Assembly: GCF_014193515.1 (NCBI RefSeq)
Contig: NZ_BLXX01000002.1
Location: forward strand, 186,001-250,000
DNA: 64,000 bases
DNA from: Geomonas silvestris
GTDB taxonomy: Bacteria; Desulfobacterota; Desulfuromonadia; Geobacterales; Geobacteraceae
Direction: 5' to 3'
The notes under the pieces were generated by a model. That model was not told the DNA's origin. It was given only the letters and a program-made list of their open reading frames with translations, and made no database searches. Positions within the stretch are counted from its first letter, which is position 1. Every line of letters begins with the position of its first letter. The translations under genes and the position numbers were made by a program. Positions 1 through 8,797 of this stretch are shown here, piece after piece.

Positions 1-490
1 GGAAGAGATAGCGCCAGGCGAAGAGCGCTACGTCGATGAGCGACTGGGGGACCCGCAGCCAGGAGAGCGCCGCCATGAGTTCAGTGAAGGGGGTGGAGAA
101 ACCGACCACCGCGAGGATGGTGACCCCGCCGGCGATCCGTCCGGCGATCTGCACCCCCTCCCAGAGCCCGTCCCGGTGCCCCACCAGCTCGATGCCGGCC
201 AGGTGCCAGGTGAAGAGCGGCAGGTTCCCGGCGCAGAACAGCTTGAGGATCAATACGGTGCCCGCGATGAAGACGGGCTCCGAAAAGCGCAGCGCCAGTG
301 TCTTCGGAGTAACGCCGAGGTTCAGGCAGAGGGCCAGCGACAGCACCGTCACCACGAGAGAGAAGGCGATTCCGTGCGAGCTGATCACCAGCCCCAAGAG
401 CGCGAAGGCGCTCAAGAGCTTCACCCGCGGATCGAGCGCGCTGACCCAGTGCGAGGGATCGAAGGTCTGTCGGGTGATGTGATGGTGCAT
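1..490 (-). CDS. cbiQ: CbiQ, ECF cobalt transporter transmembrane (T) subunit, 3' part missing
   Basis: The translation begins MHHHITRQTFDPSHW and reads SALDPRVKLL about 20 residues in, the usual start of ECF T-component proteins, followed by alternating hydrophobic segments. About 163 residues are visible; full-length CbiQ is usually 240-270, so the C-terminal coupling helices with the Ala-Arg-Gly motifs lie beyond base 1. The ATG at 490-488 is preceded by GAGG at a normal distance. It is the third gene of cbiM-cbiN-cbiQ; a cbiO ATPase is expected just outside the window. Role by family: membrane scaffold that couples the ATPase to the CbiM substrate subunit for Co(II) uptake. A 140-bp gap separates it from cbiN. 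Confidence 0.88.
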   Translation of the reverse strand, partial: MHHHITRQTFDPSHWVSALDPRVKLLSAFALLGLVISSHGIAFSLVVTVLSLALCLNLGVTPKTLALRFSEPVFIAGTVLILKLFCAGNLPLFTWHLAGIELVGHRDGLWEGVQIAGRIAGGVTILAVVGFSTPFTELMAALSWLRVPQSLIDVALFAWRYLF

Positions 491-630
491 GCTGGTAATC
501 CTCGGGAGCGGCTCCGGCTTTCCGGGGGAAAGCCACCGGGCACAGTAGCAGAAGCGTGCGGCAAACTCAACCGTTCAGGTGAGAAGGCTCCTTGGGCCTC
601 GCCTGCGGCCGGGTGCGGCCCCGGTTGCGG

Positions 631-912
631 CTATGCCTTCTTTTTCACCAGCTCGCGCCAGTAGTAGCCGCCGGCAAAGCCGCCCAACGCACCGGCGACC
701 AGGAAGGCGAAGAGCAGCAGATCGCCCGAGCCGGGATCGATAACCGGGGGCACGGCTTCACGCCCGTGTTCCTTGGCGATTTTCTCCACCACCGCCTCGT
801 CCACCCCGTTCCAGGACTTCGGCGCGACGTTGAAGTGGCTGACCGCGAAGTAGAAGGTCGGCAGCGTGACGAGGTGCACCAGCACCATCTTCCAGGCGCA
901 TTTGTTAAACAT
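631..912 (-). CDS. cbiN: CbiN-like small subunit of the cobalt transporter
   Basis: This 93-residue protein has one N-terminal membrane segment (about residues 8-25) and one C-terminal segment (about 66-85), the topology of CbiN. The middle has W-x-G-x-DEA and the C-terminal helix follows GSGDLLLFAF, resembling the E-x-x-LFALQAA block of CbiN. Its ATG lies inside the last codons of cbiM (8-bp overlap), so translation is probably coupled. By family it associates with CbiM and helps load cobalt. The sequence is a divergent member, so the name rests on topology and position as much as on similarity. Confidence 0.72.
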   Translation of the reverse strand: MFNKCAWKMVLVHLVTLPTFYFAVSHFNVAPKSWNGVDEAVVEKIAKEHGREAVPPVIDPGSGDLLLFAFLVAGALGGFAGGYYWRELVKKKA

Positions 913-1648
913 GGTCAGGAACCTCCTGTTCGGTAATCACCTTCATCCTGACCAGGAGATCCGGACGTTTCTTGTACAAAAGCTGCACCATTCCCGCCGT
1001 GATCACCCCTTCCAGGATGCCGAGCGGCAACTGGGTCGGGATGAAGGCGATGACGACCTTGCTGAACAGCGGCAGGAACGGGGAGTTCCCCCGGATCCCG
1101 GCGGCGAGGATCAGGGAGGTGGTGGCATAGGTGCCCCAGTCGGCGAGGATGCCGGCGAGGAATCCGGCGACGCCGAGGCTCGCGCCCATGCGCCGCAGCG
1201 CCTTGAAGGTGAACCACCCCAGGAAGGAACCGACCACCCCCATGGAGAAGACGTTGGCTCCCAGGGTGGAGAGACCGCCGTGGGCCAGGAAGAGGGCCTG
1301 GATCAAGAGGGCGACTGCCGAGATCAGGACGCTCGCCAGCGGACCGACCAGGATGGCGGAGACCCCGGTGCCGCAGGGGTGCGAGCAGGTTCCGGCGGTC
1401 GGCACGGGGATCGGCATGCAGGAGATGATGAAGACGACCGCGGCTAATAGCCCCACCAGCGGCTTGAGCGAGAGGTCGTCACGGCTGAGGGCATTCAGCT
1501 GCCGCACCCCCAGGGCCACAAAGGGGAGCACCAGCACCGACCATAACACCGCCCAGTCAAAGGGGAGGATCCCCTCCGAGATGTGCATGGCGAAGGCAGG
1601 CATGGCGGAGAGAAGGCAACATATGGTGAGGCAGGTGATTCTGCCCAT
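905..1648 (-). CDS. cbiM: CbiM, substrate-specific (S) component of the cobalt transporter
   Basis: The start is placed at 1648 because AGGAG lies 7 nt upstream; the frame stays open further upstream but without a ribosome-binding site. The 247-residue protein has a signal peptide ending AFA, directly followed by MHISEGIL. In the CbiM/NikM family the Met-His at the mature N-terminus forms part of the metal site, so the cleavage position matters. Conserved TCSHPCGTG and about seven hydrophobic segments follow. It starts the cbiMNQ unit. The 308-bp gap to bzaF contains only repeats; no second cobalamin riboswitch is visible, so transcription may read through from the cobU operon or begin at an unrecognised promoter. 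Confidence 0.92.
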   Translation of the reverse strand: MGRITCLTICCLLSAMPAFAMHISEGILPFDWAVLWSVLVLPFVALGVRQLNALSRDDLSLKPLVGLLAAVVFIISCMPIPVPTAGTCSHPCGTGVSAILVGPLASVLISAVALLIQALFLAHGGLSTLGANVFSMGVVGSFLGWFTFKALRRMGASLGVAGFLAGILADWGTYATTSLILAAGIRGNSPFLPLFSKVVIAFIPTQLPLGILEGVITAGMVQLLYKKRPDLLVRMKVITEQEVPDHV

Positions 1649-1696
1649 GGAAAAAACTCCTGTTGTACGGCCCGATGGCAAGCACGTTTCGACTTC

Positions 1697-1744
1697 GGGA
1701 CGCCGGAGCGTCCCTGGCTGCCTTCCCGCGCCGGAGCGTGGGAA
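1697..1744. repeat. Two adjacent hairpin repeats
   Basis: Two neighbouring inverted repeats sit in the bzaF-cbiM gap. The first (1697-1714) has arms GGGACG/CGTCCC, and the second (1723-1744) has arms TTCCC/GGGAA around a GC-rich core. Both share the inner motif GCCGGAGCGT. The second resembles a short intergenic palindrome common in proteobacterial genomes, centred on a CACGCTCC-type sequence. Confidence 0.6.
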
Positions 1745-1780
1745 CGAGGTTACGGGGTCATGAGGTCATGCGCCTCTGCT

Positions 1781-1890
1781 CCTCCCCCTTGCGGGAGGGG
1801 GCAGGGGGGTGGGGGAAGTTGCTACGAAGCACCTTGGTAGCTGGTGCCGACGTCCCCCTCACCCCGCCCCACACCCGCCAGGGGGGAGGG
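1781..1890. repeat. Dispersed palindromic repeat, copy A
   Basis: A C-rich/G-rich hairpin (CCTCCCCC-TTGC-GGGAGGGGG) is followed by a GGGGGGTGGGGGAAG tract. About 50 bases later comes its complement-like partner CCCCCTCACCCC and a final G-rich arm. The same layout recurs at 23525-23636 and 47538-47640. The outer parts can pair into one long hairpin, as in REP- or MITE-like elements. No coding capacity is seen. Confidence 0.7.
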
Positions 1891-1956
1891 AGACTGTGTT
1901 AGCGGTTCCTTTTCCTGGACTGAAATGAGCCGGTGACGCGAAAAGAGCAAGCCCTT

Positions 1957-3264
1957 TTACACTTTGTCGCCGCAGAGGTACCCGGCGAAGAGTTTCCCGG
2001 CACCGCGCGACGCGCAGAAGTCGCCGCACATGGTGCAGGTCTGCTCGTCCTCGGGGACCCGGCTTTTCCTGATGGCCGCCGCGTCCTCGGGGTAGAGGGC
2101 GAGTTCGAACTGGCGCTCCCAGTTGAGGTCGCGGCGCGCCTTGCTCATCTCCTTGTCCCGCTCGCGCCCCTTTTCCGGGTACTTGTTCATGTCACCGATG
2201 TAAGCGGCGATCTTCGCGGCCTTCACCCCGACCCGCACGTCCTCCTCGTTGGGAAGCGCCAGGTGCTCGGCGGGGGTGATGTAGCAGATCAGGTCGGCGC
2301 CGTAGCGTGAGGACTGCGCGGCACCGATCGCCGCGGTGATGTGGTCGAAGCCGGGCGCCACGTCGGTGGAGATCGGCCCCAGCATGTAGTAGGGTGCGCC
2401 GCCGCTCATCCTTTTCTGCAGCTTGATGTTCCCCTCGACCTCGTCGAGCGGCACGTGCCCCGGCCCTTCCACCAGCATCTGGCACCCCATCTCGCGTCCG
2501 ATCTCGGCGAGCTCGCAGTTGATCAGGAGCTCCTGGATCTGGGCGCGGTCGCTGGAGTCGTGGATCGCCCCGGCACGCAGGCCGTTACCGAGCGAAAGCA
2601 CCGTGTCGTAGCGCTTGAGGATCTCCACCACCCGGTCGAACTTCTCGTAGAGCGGGTTCTCGCGGTTGTTGGCGAGCATCCAGGCGGCCATGCTGACCCC
2701 CCCCTTGGAGACCAGGCCGCCGTAGCGGTACCCCTGCTTCTTCAGGCGCTCCAGGGTGTAGAGGTTGATGCCGCAGTGCACGGCCATGAAGGACATGCCG
2801 TCGGCGCACTGGCGCTCGATCAGCTCGAAGAGGAGCTCCTCGTCGAGCTTGTTGGGATCGCCGTAGCGGCGGGCCGCCTCGCAGAAGGCCTGGTAGAGCG
2901 GCACGTTCCCGACGGGGAGATCGACCGCGGCGATCACCTCGCGGCGCACCCGGTCCAGGTCGCCCCCGACCGAGAGCTCCATGAGGGTGTCCGCGCCGGA
3001 CTCCTGGGCCGCCAGCGCCTTACGCACTTCGGCCCCGTAGTCGATGATGTCCGAGGAGGTGCCGATGGAGGCGTTCACCTTGGTGCGCAGACCGGCGCCG
3101 ATCCCCACTGCGCGCGGCTTGCTGATCCGGTTCCAGGGGATGACGATGCGCCCCCGTGCCACCTGTTCCCGGACGTACGCGCCGGTTACCCCTTCGTCCG
3201 CGGCCACTGCCGCCATCTGCGGGGTGATGATCCCCTCGCGTGCCTGTTCCAGCTGTGTTTTCAA
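1957..3264 (-). CDS. bzaF: ThiC-family radical SAM enzyme, probably BzaF (5-hydroxybenzimidazole synthase)
   Basis: This 435-residue protein is plainly of the ThiC fold: it has [36 protein letters not shown] and a C-terminal cysteine cluster. It lacks the long N-terminal domain of proteobacterial ThiC (about 630 residues). The Fe-S motif is Cys410-x2-Cys413-x3-Cys417, one residue shorter than the CX2CX4C of canonical ThiC. Both ThiC and the paralogue BzaF/BzaA-B act on aminoimidazole ribotide, giving a thiamin pyrimidine or 5-hydroxybenzimidazole. Location inside a cobamide operon directly after cbiA favours BzaF; a short-form ThiC is the alternative. The start is TTG with GAGGAG 8 nt upstream, and the cbiA stop codon overlaps it (TTGA), implying coupling. 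Confidence 0.75.
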   Translation of the reverse strand: MKTQLEQAREGIITPQMAAVAADEGVTGAYVREQVARGRIVIPWNRISKPRAVGIGAGLRTKVNASIGTSSDIIDYGAEVRKALAAQESGADTLMELSVGGDLDRVRREVIAAVDLPVGNVPLYQAFCEAARRYGDPNKLDEELLFELIERQCADGMSFMAVHCGINLYTLERLKKQGYRYGGLVSKGGVSMAAWMLANNRENPLYEKFDRVVEILKRYDTVLSLGNGLRAGAIHDSSDRAQIQELLINCELAEIGREMGCQMLVEGPGHVPLDEVEGNIKLQKRMSGGAPYYMLGPISTDVAPGFDHITAAIGAAQSSRYGADLICYITPAEHLALPNEEDVRVGVKAAKIAAYIGDMNKYPEKGRERDKEMSKARRDLNWERQFELALYPEDAAAIRKSRVPEDEQTCTMCGDFCASRGAGKLFAGYLCGDKV

Positions 3265-4634
3265 GATGCCGCTCCTCGTATGAAATTTCTGCAGTGCTGC
3301 ACAAAGTTGCCGGCCAGATCCGGAGAACTGCCGAAGTGAAGGTGGATATAGGAGGCGAGGCAGTTCCGGAAGCGAAAACCTTCCAGCCCCAGCAGCTCAC
3401 CCTTGCGGCTCACCCGGTAGACCCGCTCGACAGTCGGCGGCATCGGCTCCATCTCGGAATAGTGGAACTCGTGGCCGCGCGCCCTGGTTCCTGCCGGTCC
3501 CAAAGGTGTTTCGGAGGCAAGCTCCACCTCGCGGTACCCCAGTGCCTTGTGTCTGGGGAGCATGCGGGTGGCAACCGGGAAGATCCCTACAAAGGGATGG
3601 TGGATCCCCCCGACCTCGACCCCTTGGCTCAGGTAGATGAAGCCGCCGCACTCGGCGTAAACCGGCAGCCCCGCCCCGATCGCCTTGTGAAGCGCACCCT
3701 TGAGCGCACGGTTCGCCGCAAGCCTCTCGGCGAAAAGCTCGGGATACCCCCCGGGGAGGTACACCCCTGCCGCCCCCTCCGGGAGCCGAGTGTCGGAAAG
3801 CGGGGAGAAAAAGGAGATCTCGGCACCCGCTTCCTCGAGCAGGCGCAGGTTGTCCGGGTAGCAGAAGCAGAAGGCGGCATCGCGGGCGACGGCGATCCGT
3901 AGCGCCCCTGCCTCGGCAGGTGCCGAAGGTGGCCCCGGCACGATTGCCGTTGTTTGAGCCATGGCGAGGATCCCCTCGAGGTCCAGGTGCTGCTCCATGA
4001 CCCCGCGCAGGTGATCCAGAAACTCCCCCGAGAGCGGGTTTTCTTCCGCAGTGGTGAGCCCCAGGTGCCGGGAGGGTATGGCCAACCGGGGGTCCTTCGG
4101 GAGGCACCCCAGGACGGCGACATCCGGGCGGCTCGCAGCTACCGCCTCGCGCAGGATCCGCTCGTGGTTTTTGCTTGCCACGTTGTTGAAGATGACCCCT
4201 GCCACCCGCAGGGCGGGATCGAACGAGGCGAAGCCGTGCACCAGGGCCGCGGCGCTCCTCGCCTGGCTGCGGGCGTCCACCACCAGCAGCACCGGAGCCC
4301 CGATCAGCTTGGCGACCTCGGCCGTGCTCCCCGCCTCGGAAACCCCATCGATCCCGTCGAAAAGCCCCATCACCCCTTCCACGAGGGCGAGATCCGCCCC
4401 TTCCGTGTGCCGGGAGAAGGTATCGCGAACGAAGTCGTGCCCGCACATCCAGCCGTCCAGGTTCACCGAGGGGAGCCCGGTCACCAGACGGTGGTAGCCC
4501 GGATCGATGAAGTCGGGGCCGACCTTGAAAGGGGCGACCTTCAGGCCGCGCCGGGTCAGGGCGTGCATGAGGCCGAGAGTCAGGGTCGTTTTCCCGGAGC
4601 CGCTGTGCGGGGCTGCGATGACGATCGTTTTCAT
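3261..4634 (-). CDS. cbiA: CbiA, cobyrinate a,c-diamide synthase
   Basis: By family this enzyme amidates the a and c carboxylates of cobyrinic acid using ATP and glutamine. The 457-residue protein starts [17 protein letters not shown] with a P-loop-like motif at 9-17, and has DFIDPGYH and the [10 protein letters not shown] block. A class I glutamine amidotransferase half follows, with the nucleophile at Cys329 in [13 protein letters not shown]. The ATG at 4634 is chosen because the dethiobiotin-synthetase-like fold starts there; the frame is open far upstream only because it runs under cobC. Its stop overlaps the next gene's start. Confidence 0.95.
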   Translation of the reverse strand: MKTIVIAAPHSGSGKTTLTLGLMHALTRRGLKVAPFKVGPDFIDPGYHRLVTGLPSVNLDGWMCGHDFVRDTFSRHTEGADLALVEGVMGLFDGIDGVSEAGSTAEVAKLIGAPVLLVVDARSQARSAAALVHGFASFDPALRVAGVIFNNVASKNHERILREAVAASRPDVAVLGCLPKDPRLAIPSRHLGLTTAEENPLSGEFLDHLRGVMEQHLDLEGILAMAQTTAIVPGPPSAPAEAGALRIAVARDAAFCFCYPDNLRLLEEAGAEISFFSPLSDTRLPEGAAGVYLPGGYPELFAERLAANRALKGALHKAIGAGLPVYAECGGFIYLSQGVEVGGIHHPFVGIFPVATRMLPRHKALGYREVELASETPLGPAGTRARGHEFHYSEMEPMPPTVERVYRVSRKGELLGLEGFRFRNCLASYIHLHFGSSPDLAGNFVQHCRNFIRGAAS

Positions 4635-4648
4635 GGGAACCTGCGGGC

Positions 4649-5242
4649 TTAGCCGTTTATGAGCTGCACGACGCGGTTGCCGTCGGCGTAGTAGTCGACG
4701 ATGTTCAGCGCGCAGTACTTCTGGTCGATGGCGAACATCGAGGAGAGCGGCGCGCCGATGGCGTCCAGCAGGACGATCCGGTTCACGCCGCCGTGCGCCA
4801 CGACGAGGACCTCCTCGCCACGGTGTTTCTCGACCAGGTCCGAGAGGACCGGCAGCACACGCCCCGCCAGATCGGTAAGGCTCTCGCCTCCCGGCGCACG
4901 GAAATTGACCACGTCCGCCAGCCGCGCCGCCCACTCCTCGGGACGCTGCTTTTGCACCTCGCTCAGCGTCAGTCCTTCCCAGGCCCCGCAGTTCAGCTCG
5001 CGCAGCTCGGGGAGCGCCACCGGCGCCACGCCGAGGTAGGCCCCGAGGATCTCGCCGCCACGCCGGGTGCGGGTCAGGTCGCTCGTGTAGAGAGCCGTGA
5101 TGCGCCCGGGCTCCAGGCGCGGCTTGAGGCCGTGGTACTGCTCGACGCCGCGCGGGGTGAGCCCCACGTCGTAGTGGCCGTTGTAGCACTGCCGCTCGAC
5201 TTCGCCGTGCCGGATCAGGTGGATGCGGGTTTTCGGGGTCAT
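4649..5242 (-). CDS. cobC: CobC-like alpha-ribazole phosphatase (histidine phosphatase family)
   Basis: The protein has 197 residues, with the phosphohistidine motif LIRHGEVE (His10 region), a second-site Arg in [27 protein letters not shown], and the second catalytic His in VVAHGGVNR. By family and context it removes the 5'-phosphate of alpha-ribazole phosphate (or the cobamide phosphate) during nucleotide-loop assembly. It lies between cobS and cbiA, with short gaps (about 8 and 14 bp). A generic phosphoglycerate-mutase-like phosphatase is the alternative, but the setting makes CobC much more likely. Confidence 0.88.
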   Translation of the reverse strand: MTPKTRIHLIRHGEVERQCYNGHYDVGLTPRGVEQYHGLKPRLEPGRITALYTSDLTRTRRGGEILGAYLGVAPVALPELRELNCGAWEGLTLSEVQKQRPEEWAARLADVVNFRAPGGESLTDLAGRVLPVLSDLVEKHRGEEVLVVAHGGVNRIVLLDAIGAPLSSMFAIDQKYCALNIVDYYADGNRVVQLING

Positions 5243-5250
5243 CTGGGCTC

Positions 5251-6009
5251 CTAGAAAAATGCCTGCGAGCCGCGGCCGACCAGCGCCGCCAGCACGATGA
5301 GGCTCAGGATTTCGTTAAGTTCGCTGGCGCAACCGATCAGGTCTCCGGTCACCCCGCCCAGCCGGTTGTGGGCCCACGCCTTGAAACGCCAGGTGAAGAG
5401 ATACAGCGCCAGGGTGCAGTAGAGCCCGTTCATCCCCAAAAGGAGGTAGGCCGCAACCAGGGTGGTGGAGTAGGCGATCAGGAACTGCGGTAACCCGGCC
5501 CCGCCGATGAAGGCGGCGCCGAGCCCGTCCTTCCTGGCCCGGGTCGCCCCCACGGTCATCTGCACCTGGGCGAAGCGGGCCACCAGCGGGAAGAACAGCA
5601 GCACCGCGCGCTTGTAGGGGGGCGGCACCGCCAGGAGTGCCTGGTACTTGATCCCCAGGGCGAGCACGAGCCCGACCGCGCCCACCGCGCCGACCCGGGA
5701 GTCCTTCATCACCTCGAGGAAGCGCTCCCGTGAGCCGCGCGCCGCCAGGCCGTCGCAGACGTCGGCGAGCCCGTCCAGGTGCAGGGCTCCGGTGACCAGG
5801 GCCAGCAGGGCGATGAGGATGAGGTCCACCAGGGCGCGCGGCAGAAGCGGCGCGACGAGGTAGTCAGCCCCGGCCAAAAGCGCACCCAGGGCGAGCCCCA
5901 CCAGCGGGAAGAGGCTCATGGAGCGTCCCAGGTCCTCCTCCTCGCAGCGCACCGTCAGGGGGAGCGGGATGATGGTCAAGAACTGGAAGGCGAGCAGGAA
6001 CAGTCTCAT
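5251..6009 (-). CDS. cobS: CobS, adenosylcobinamide-GDP ribazoletransferase
   Basis: This integral membrane enzyme joins adenosylcobinamide-GDP with alpha-ribazole (phosphate) in the last steps of cobamide synthesis. The 252-residue reading starts at [17 protein letters not shown] (6009), where GGAG precedes the ATG; the upstream open frame overlaps cobT and has no such site. Family signatures are visible: [13 protein letters not shown] (about residues 77-89), KDSRVGAVG, and [16 protein letters not shown] near the C-terminus. About six hydrophobic segments are present. It follows cobT by 22 bp. Confidence 0.94.
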   Translation of the reverse strand: MRLFLLAFQFLTIIPLPLTVRCEEEDLGRSMSLFPLVGLALGALLAGADYLVAPLLPRALVDLILIALLALVTGALHLDGLADVCDGLAARGSRERFLEVMKDSRVGAVGAVGLVLALGIKYQALLAVPPPYKRAVLLFFPLVARFAQVQMTVGATRARKDGLGAAFIGGAGLPQFLIAYSTTLVAAYLLLGMNGLYCTLALYLFTWRFKAWAHNRLGGVTGDLIGCASELNEILSLIVLAALVGRGSQAFF

Positions 6010-6031
6010 GTGAGGCTCCTTCCGGGCACGG

Positions 6032-7084
6032 CTACCCTTCCGAAACGCCGGCCTCGGCGAAGGTTGCCATTTCGTTGAGGACCTTAAGCCCGGCATCGAT
6101 GAGCCCCATGGCGAGCGCCGCACCGGTCCCCTCCCCCAGGCGCAGTTTCAGATCCAGCATGGGAGTGGCGCCGATGCGCTCCAGCATCATCCGGTGGCCG
6201 ATCTCCACCGAGGCGTGGGCGGCGAAGATGTATTCGCGTACGCAGGGGTGCATCTCGCAGGCGATCAGGGCACCCGCGGTGGAGATGAAGCCGTCGACCA
6301 CCACCGGGAGCCGGTTGGCCGCGGCGCCCAAGACCAGGCCGGCGATGCCGGCGATCTCCAGGCCGCCGACTTTGGCGAGGACGTCGAGGGGGTCGTTGGG
6401 ATCCGGGCGGTTCAGCTCGAGGCCCGCCTCGATGACCTTGATCTTGTGCTCCAGCGCGCCGTCGTTGATGCCGGTGCCGCGGTGGGTCACCTCACGGACG
6501 CTGCAGCGCGAGAAAGCGGCGATGATCGCCGAGGAGGGGGAGGTGTTGCCAATCCCCATCTCGCCGGTGCCTACCATGGTCACCCCTTCGGCCTTGGCCT
6601 GCGCGGCGAGCTCGATGCCGACCTCGAGGGCTGCCACCGCCTCCTCGCGGGTCATGGCGCTCCCCTTGGCGAAGTTGCGGGTCCCCTTGGCGATCTTCTT
6701 GATGATGAGCCCCGGGGCCGGTTCGAAGTCGTAGTCGACGCCGATGTCCACCACCCGCACCTCGGCGCCCGAATGGCGCGCCAGCACGTTCACCCCGGCG
6801 CCGCCGCGCAGGAAGTTGAGCACCATCTGCGGGGTGACTTCCTTGGGGAACAGCGAGACCCCCTCCTCGACGATGCCGTGGTCGCCGGCGAAGGTGAAGA
6901 TGACCTTCTTGCCCACCTGCGGGCTCAGGTCGCCGGTGATGGCGGCGAAGCGGCGCGCCACCTCTTCCAGGGTGCCCAGCGAGCCGAGCGGCTTGGTCTT
7001 GTTGTCAAGCTTCGCCTGGGCCTGGGCCAGGAGGGTTTCGTCGACGGGGGCAATGGCGGCGAGGGTACGGTTGAGCAGTTCCAT
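6032..7084 (-). CDS. cobT: CobT, nicotinate-nucleotide--dimethylbenzimidazole phosphoribosyltransferase
   Basis: This 350-residue protein activates the lower-ligand base by exchanging it for nicotinate on NaMN, giving an alpha-ribazole phosphate. Visible family motifs are [45 protein letters not shown] and the C-terminal [16 protein letters not shown] with the catalytic Glu. The ATG at 7084 has AGGAG 10 nt upstream. With bzaF in the same operon the natural base may be 5-hydroxybenzimidazole rather than DMB; no bzaC, bzaD or bzaE is seen here. An 80-bp gap separates it from cobU. Confidence 0.96.
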   Translation of the reverse strand: MELLNRTLAAIAPVDETLLAQAQAKLDNKTKPLGSLGTLEEVARRFAAITGDLSPQVGKKVIFTFAGDHGIVEEGVSLFPKEVTPQMVLNFLRGGAGVNVLARHSGAEVRVVDIGVDYDFEPAPGLIIKKIAKGTRNFAKGSAMTREEAVAALEVGIELAAQAKAEGVTMVGTGEMGIGNTSPSSAIIAAFSRCSVREVTHRGTGINDGALEHKIKVIEAGLELNRPDPNDPLDVLAKVGGLEIAGIAGLVLGAAANRLPVVVDGFISTAGALIACEMHPCVREYIFAAHASVEIGHRMMLERIGATPMLDLKLRLGEGTGAALAMGLIDAGLKVLNEMATFAEAGVSEG

Positions 7085-7163
7085 GGGTTGGGGTCTCCTT
7101 TTTTTCGACCGGCCAGATTGGTCGGATCGGTCCGATCAAAGTGGTTGTCGGTAGTGCCGCAGG

Positions 7164-7685
7164 TTATTTCAGCTTGAGCGGCAGCCCGGAAATGGTGGCG
7201 TAGACTTCATCCGCCGCAGCGGCGATAAGCTGGTTCGCCTCGCCGGCCAGGTCGCGGTAGGCGCGGGAGAGCGGGTGCTCGGGGACGATCCCCATGCCGA
7301 CCTCGCTGGTGACGATCACCAGGGGGGTGGTCCAGCCGGCAAAGCGCCCGGTGAACTCGCGCACCCGCTCGAGCGCCTCCGGGGCGCCGCCGGGCGCGCT
7401 GAACATCAGGTTGGAAAGCCACAGGGTCACGCAGTCGAGCAGGACCACGCTGTAGCTGCCGTCGATCCGGCTCAGCGCCTCGGCCACGGCAAGAGGCTCC
7501 TCGACGGTCACCCAGTCGCTGCCGCGCCGGCCACGGTGGCGCTCGATGCGCTCGGCCATCTCGGCATCTCCCGCCTGGCCGGTGGCCAGGTAGCCGCGCG
7601 GCCCGGGATAGACCTCGGCCAACTGCTCGGCGAAACGGCTCTTGCCGCTGCGCGTCCCCCCCGTCACCAGGGTAACTCTGGACAT
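7164..7685 (-). CDS. cobU: CobU, adenosylcobinamide kinase / guanylyltransferase
   Basis: The 173-residue protein has the Walker A motif TGGTRSGKS at 8-16, the HRGRRG segment carrying the family's guanylylated His, LLDCVTLWLSNL and VTSEVGMGIVPEHPLSR. It phosphorylates adenosylcobinamide and then attaches GMP. The ATG at 7685 is chosen rather than the in-frame site at 7778: the family's first strand begins here, and the upstream extension lies in a terminator and the riboswitch tail. It is the first gene of the cobamide operon, controlled by the leader described separately. Confidence 0.95.
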   Translation of the reverse strand: MSRVTLVTGGTRSGKSRFAEQLAEVYPGPRGYLATGQAGDAEMAERIERHRGRRGSDWVTVEEPLAVAEALSRIDGSYSVVLLDCVTLWLSNLMFSAPGGAPEALERVREFTGRFAGWTTPLVIVTSEVGMGIVPEHPLSRAYRDLAGEANQLIAAAADEVYATISGLPLKLK

Positions 7686-7686
7686 G

Positions 7687-7715
7687 AAAAAACCCCCCTT
7701 CCGACGGAAGGGGGG
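7687..7715 (-). terminator. Riboswitch-linked terminator overlapping the cobU ribosome-binding site
   Basis: On the minus strand a 10-bp stem CCCCCCTTCC / GGAAGGGGGG with a 3-nt loop is followed by six T residues, one base before the cobU ATG. The 3' arm GGAAGGGGGG is also the only purine-rich sequence at Shine-Dalgarno distance (7 nt). Formation of the hairpin would therefore both stop transcription and hide the ribosome-binding site. Confidence 0.85.
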
Positions 7716-7782
7716 CGTTGTTGAAAATCGTGAAAAGGCACGATGCCAGCGGGAGCCCCTCTGCCACGGAGGTTGCATTCTG

Positions 7783-7950
7783 CGGTCATCCGGGCAGGTT
7801 TCCTGACTTACGGGTCCACTTACTCACCGCGCCTTCCCGATACTCTCAGTGGCATTGTTGCGGCTTTCATCACCGTTCACAGTTGCGGGACAGCGAGGGA
7901 TTTGCACCCTCTTCCCTTTTAACCCCTCTCGGGGCACCTGGACGAGCTAT
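7783..7950 (-). promoter_or_regulatory. Cobalamin (AdoCbl-type) riboswitch
   Basis: Reading the minus strand, conserved cobalamin-riboswitch blocks occur in order: a GGTGC-type P2 start, GGGTGCAAATCCCTCGCTGTCCCGC, GATGAAAGCC, the B12-box GCCACTG (7847-7853), GGGAAGGCG, and the closing AGTCAGGAAACCTGCC. It lies between engB and cobU and drives the operon through the terminator at 7687-7715. By class it binds adenosylcobalamin or a related cobamide and represses synthesis when the cofactor is plentiful. Confidence 0.95.
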
Positions 7951-7990
7951 TTATTTGTGACTGACCTTGTAACAGAGGGGTGCATCAATG

Positions 7991-8653
7991 TCAATCGGTA
8001 AGCTCTTTGGGCTCTACCGAAGCATCCTCCTGAGAGGCGGTACCCGGCTCAGTGACCGGGGGGAGCGCCGCCTTTGCCAGTAGGGCGTCGATCCGGTCCC
8101 AAATACCCTCTTTACCTTCCTTGGAAAGTGCCGAAAAGTAGTTCAGGTCACCTTTATCGAGACCCATGCGCTGCATGATCACGGCACTCTGCTTGGCCCG
8201 CTCGTTCTTGGAGACCTTGTCGCACTTGGTCACCACGACGATGGGGGGGATACTGAAGGCCCGCAGCCACTCGAGCATCTGCAGGTCTTCGTCCACCGGG
8301 ACCCGGCGGATGTCCAGGATCAGCACGACACCGACCAGGTTCTCGCGCTTGGAGAGGTAGGTCTCCATCATGGGTCGCCAGTTGCGCTTCACATCCAGCG
8401 GCACCTTGGCGTAGCCGTATCCGGGGAGGTCGACCAGCATGAAGTCCTGGTTCACCTGGAAGAAGTTGATGAGCTGGGTGCGCCCCGGGGTGGAACTGGT
8501 TCGCACCAGGTTCTTCCGGTTCACCAGCACGTTGATGAGGCTCGATTTCCCCACGTTGGAGCGTCCGGCGAAGGCGATCTCGGGGAGATCCCCCTCCGGG
8601 TAGTGGGCGGGCTTGGTGCCACTTTTAATGAATTCAGTTGTTTTTACGATCAC
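7991..8653 (-). CDS. engB: EngB/YsxC/YihA ribosome-biogenesis GTPase
   Basis: This is a small GTPase needed for late 50S assembly. G1 [10 protein letters not shown], the switch region STPGRTQ, G3 DLPGYGYA, G4 TKCDKV and G5-like SALSKEG are all visible. The length is about 220 residues from the GTG at 8653 ([12 protein letters not shown]), which has AGAAGG upstream. An in-frame GTG at 8698 would add 15 residues but lacks a ribosome-binding site. The last 25 residues are acidic and Pro/Thr-rich, an unusual tail. It is transcribed away from the divergent HDOD gene and stops 41 bp before the riboswitch. Confidence 0.93.
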   Translation of the reverse strand: MIVKTTEFIKSGTKPAHYPEGDLPEIAFAGRSNVGKSSLINVLVNRKNLVRTSSTPGRTQLINFFQVNQDFMLVDLPGYGYAKVPLDVKRNWRPMMETYLSKRENLVGVVLILDIRRVPVDEDLQMLEWLRAFSIPPIVVVTKCDKVSKNERAKQSAVIMQRMGLDKGDLNYFSALSKEGKEGIWDRIDALLAKAALPPVTEPGTASQEDASVEPKELTD

Positions 8654-8745
8654 TCGACGACCTTCTTCTTTAATTTTCGGCCAGTATAGACCGCTCACCC
8701 GGCAGGTTCAATCATTAAATCCCCTATTCCCAGGGGCTAACCGTA

Positions 8746-8754
8746 TGCTATAGT
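8746..8754 (+). promoter_or_regulatory. Extended -10 promoter candidate for the HDOD gene
   Basis: TGCTATAGT, an extended -10 element, lies 44 bp before the ATG at 8798 in the divergent engB/HDOD spacer. No good -35 is seen at 17 bp. Confidence 0.45.
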
Positions 8755-8797
8755 ACATGGCGGTCAACGCCGCCTCACACTCAAGGACGATCCAGGT

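Noticed and set aside
81-536. A 151-residue minus-strand frame overlapping cbiQ
   Set aside because: It is out of frame with the CbiQ reading, which carries the family motif and a ribosome-binding site.
1649-1956. A second cobalamin riboswitch before cbiM
   Set aside because: No B12 box or other conserved block is found; the gap is filled by repeats.
1957-3264. Plain annotation as ThiC for thiamin synthesis
   Set aside because: The motif spacing and the coupling to cbiA favour BzaF; kept as the stated alternative because a short-form ThiC cannot be excluded by eye.
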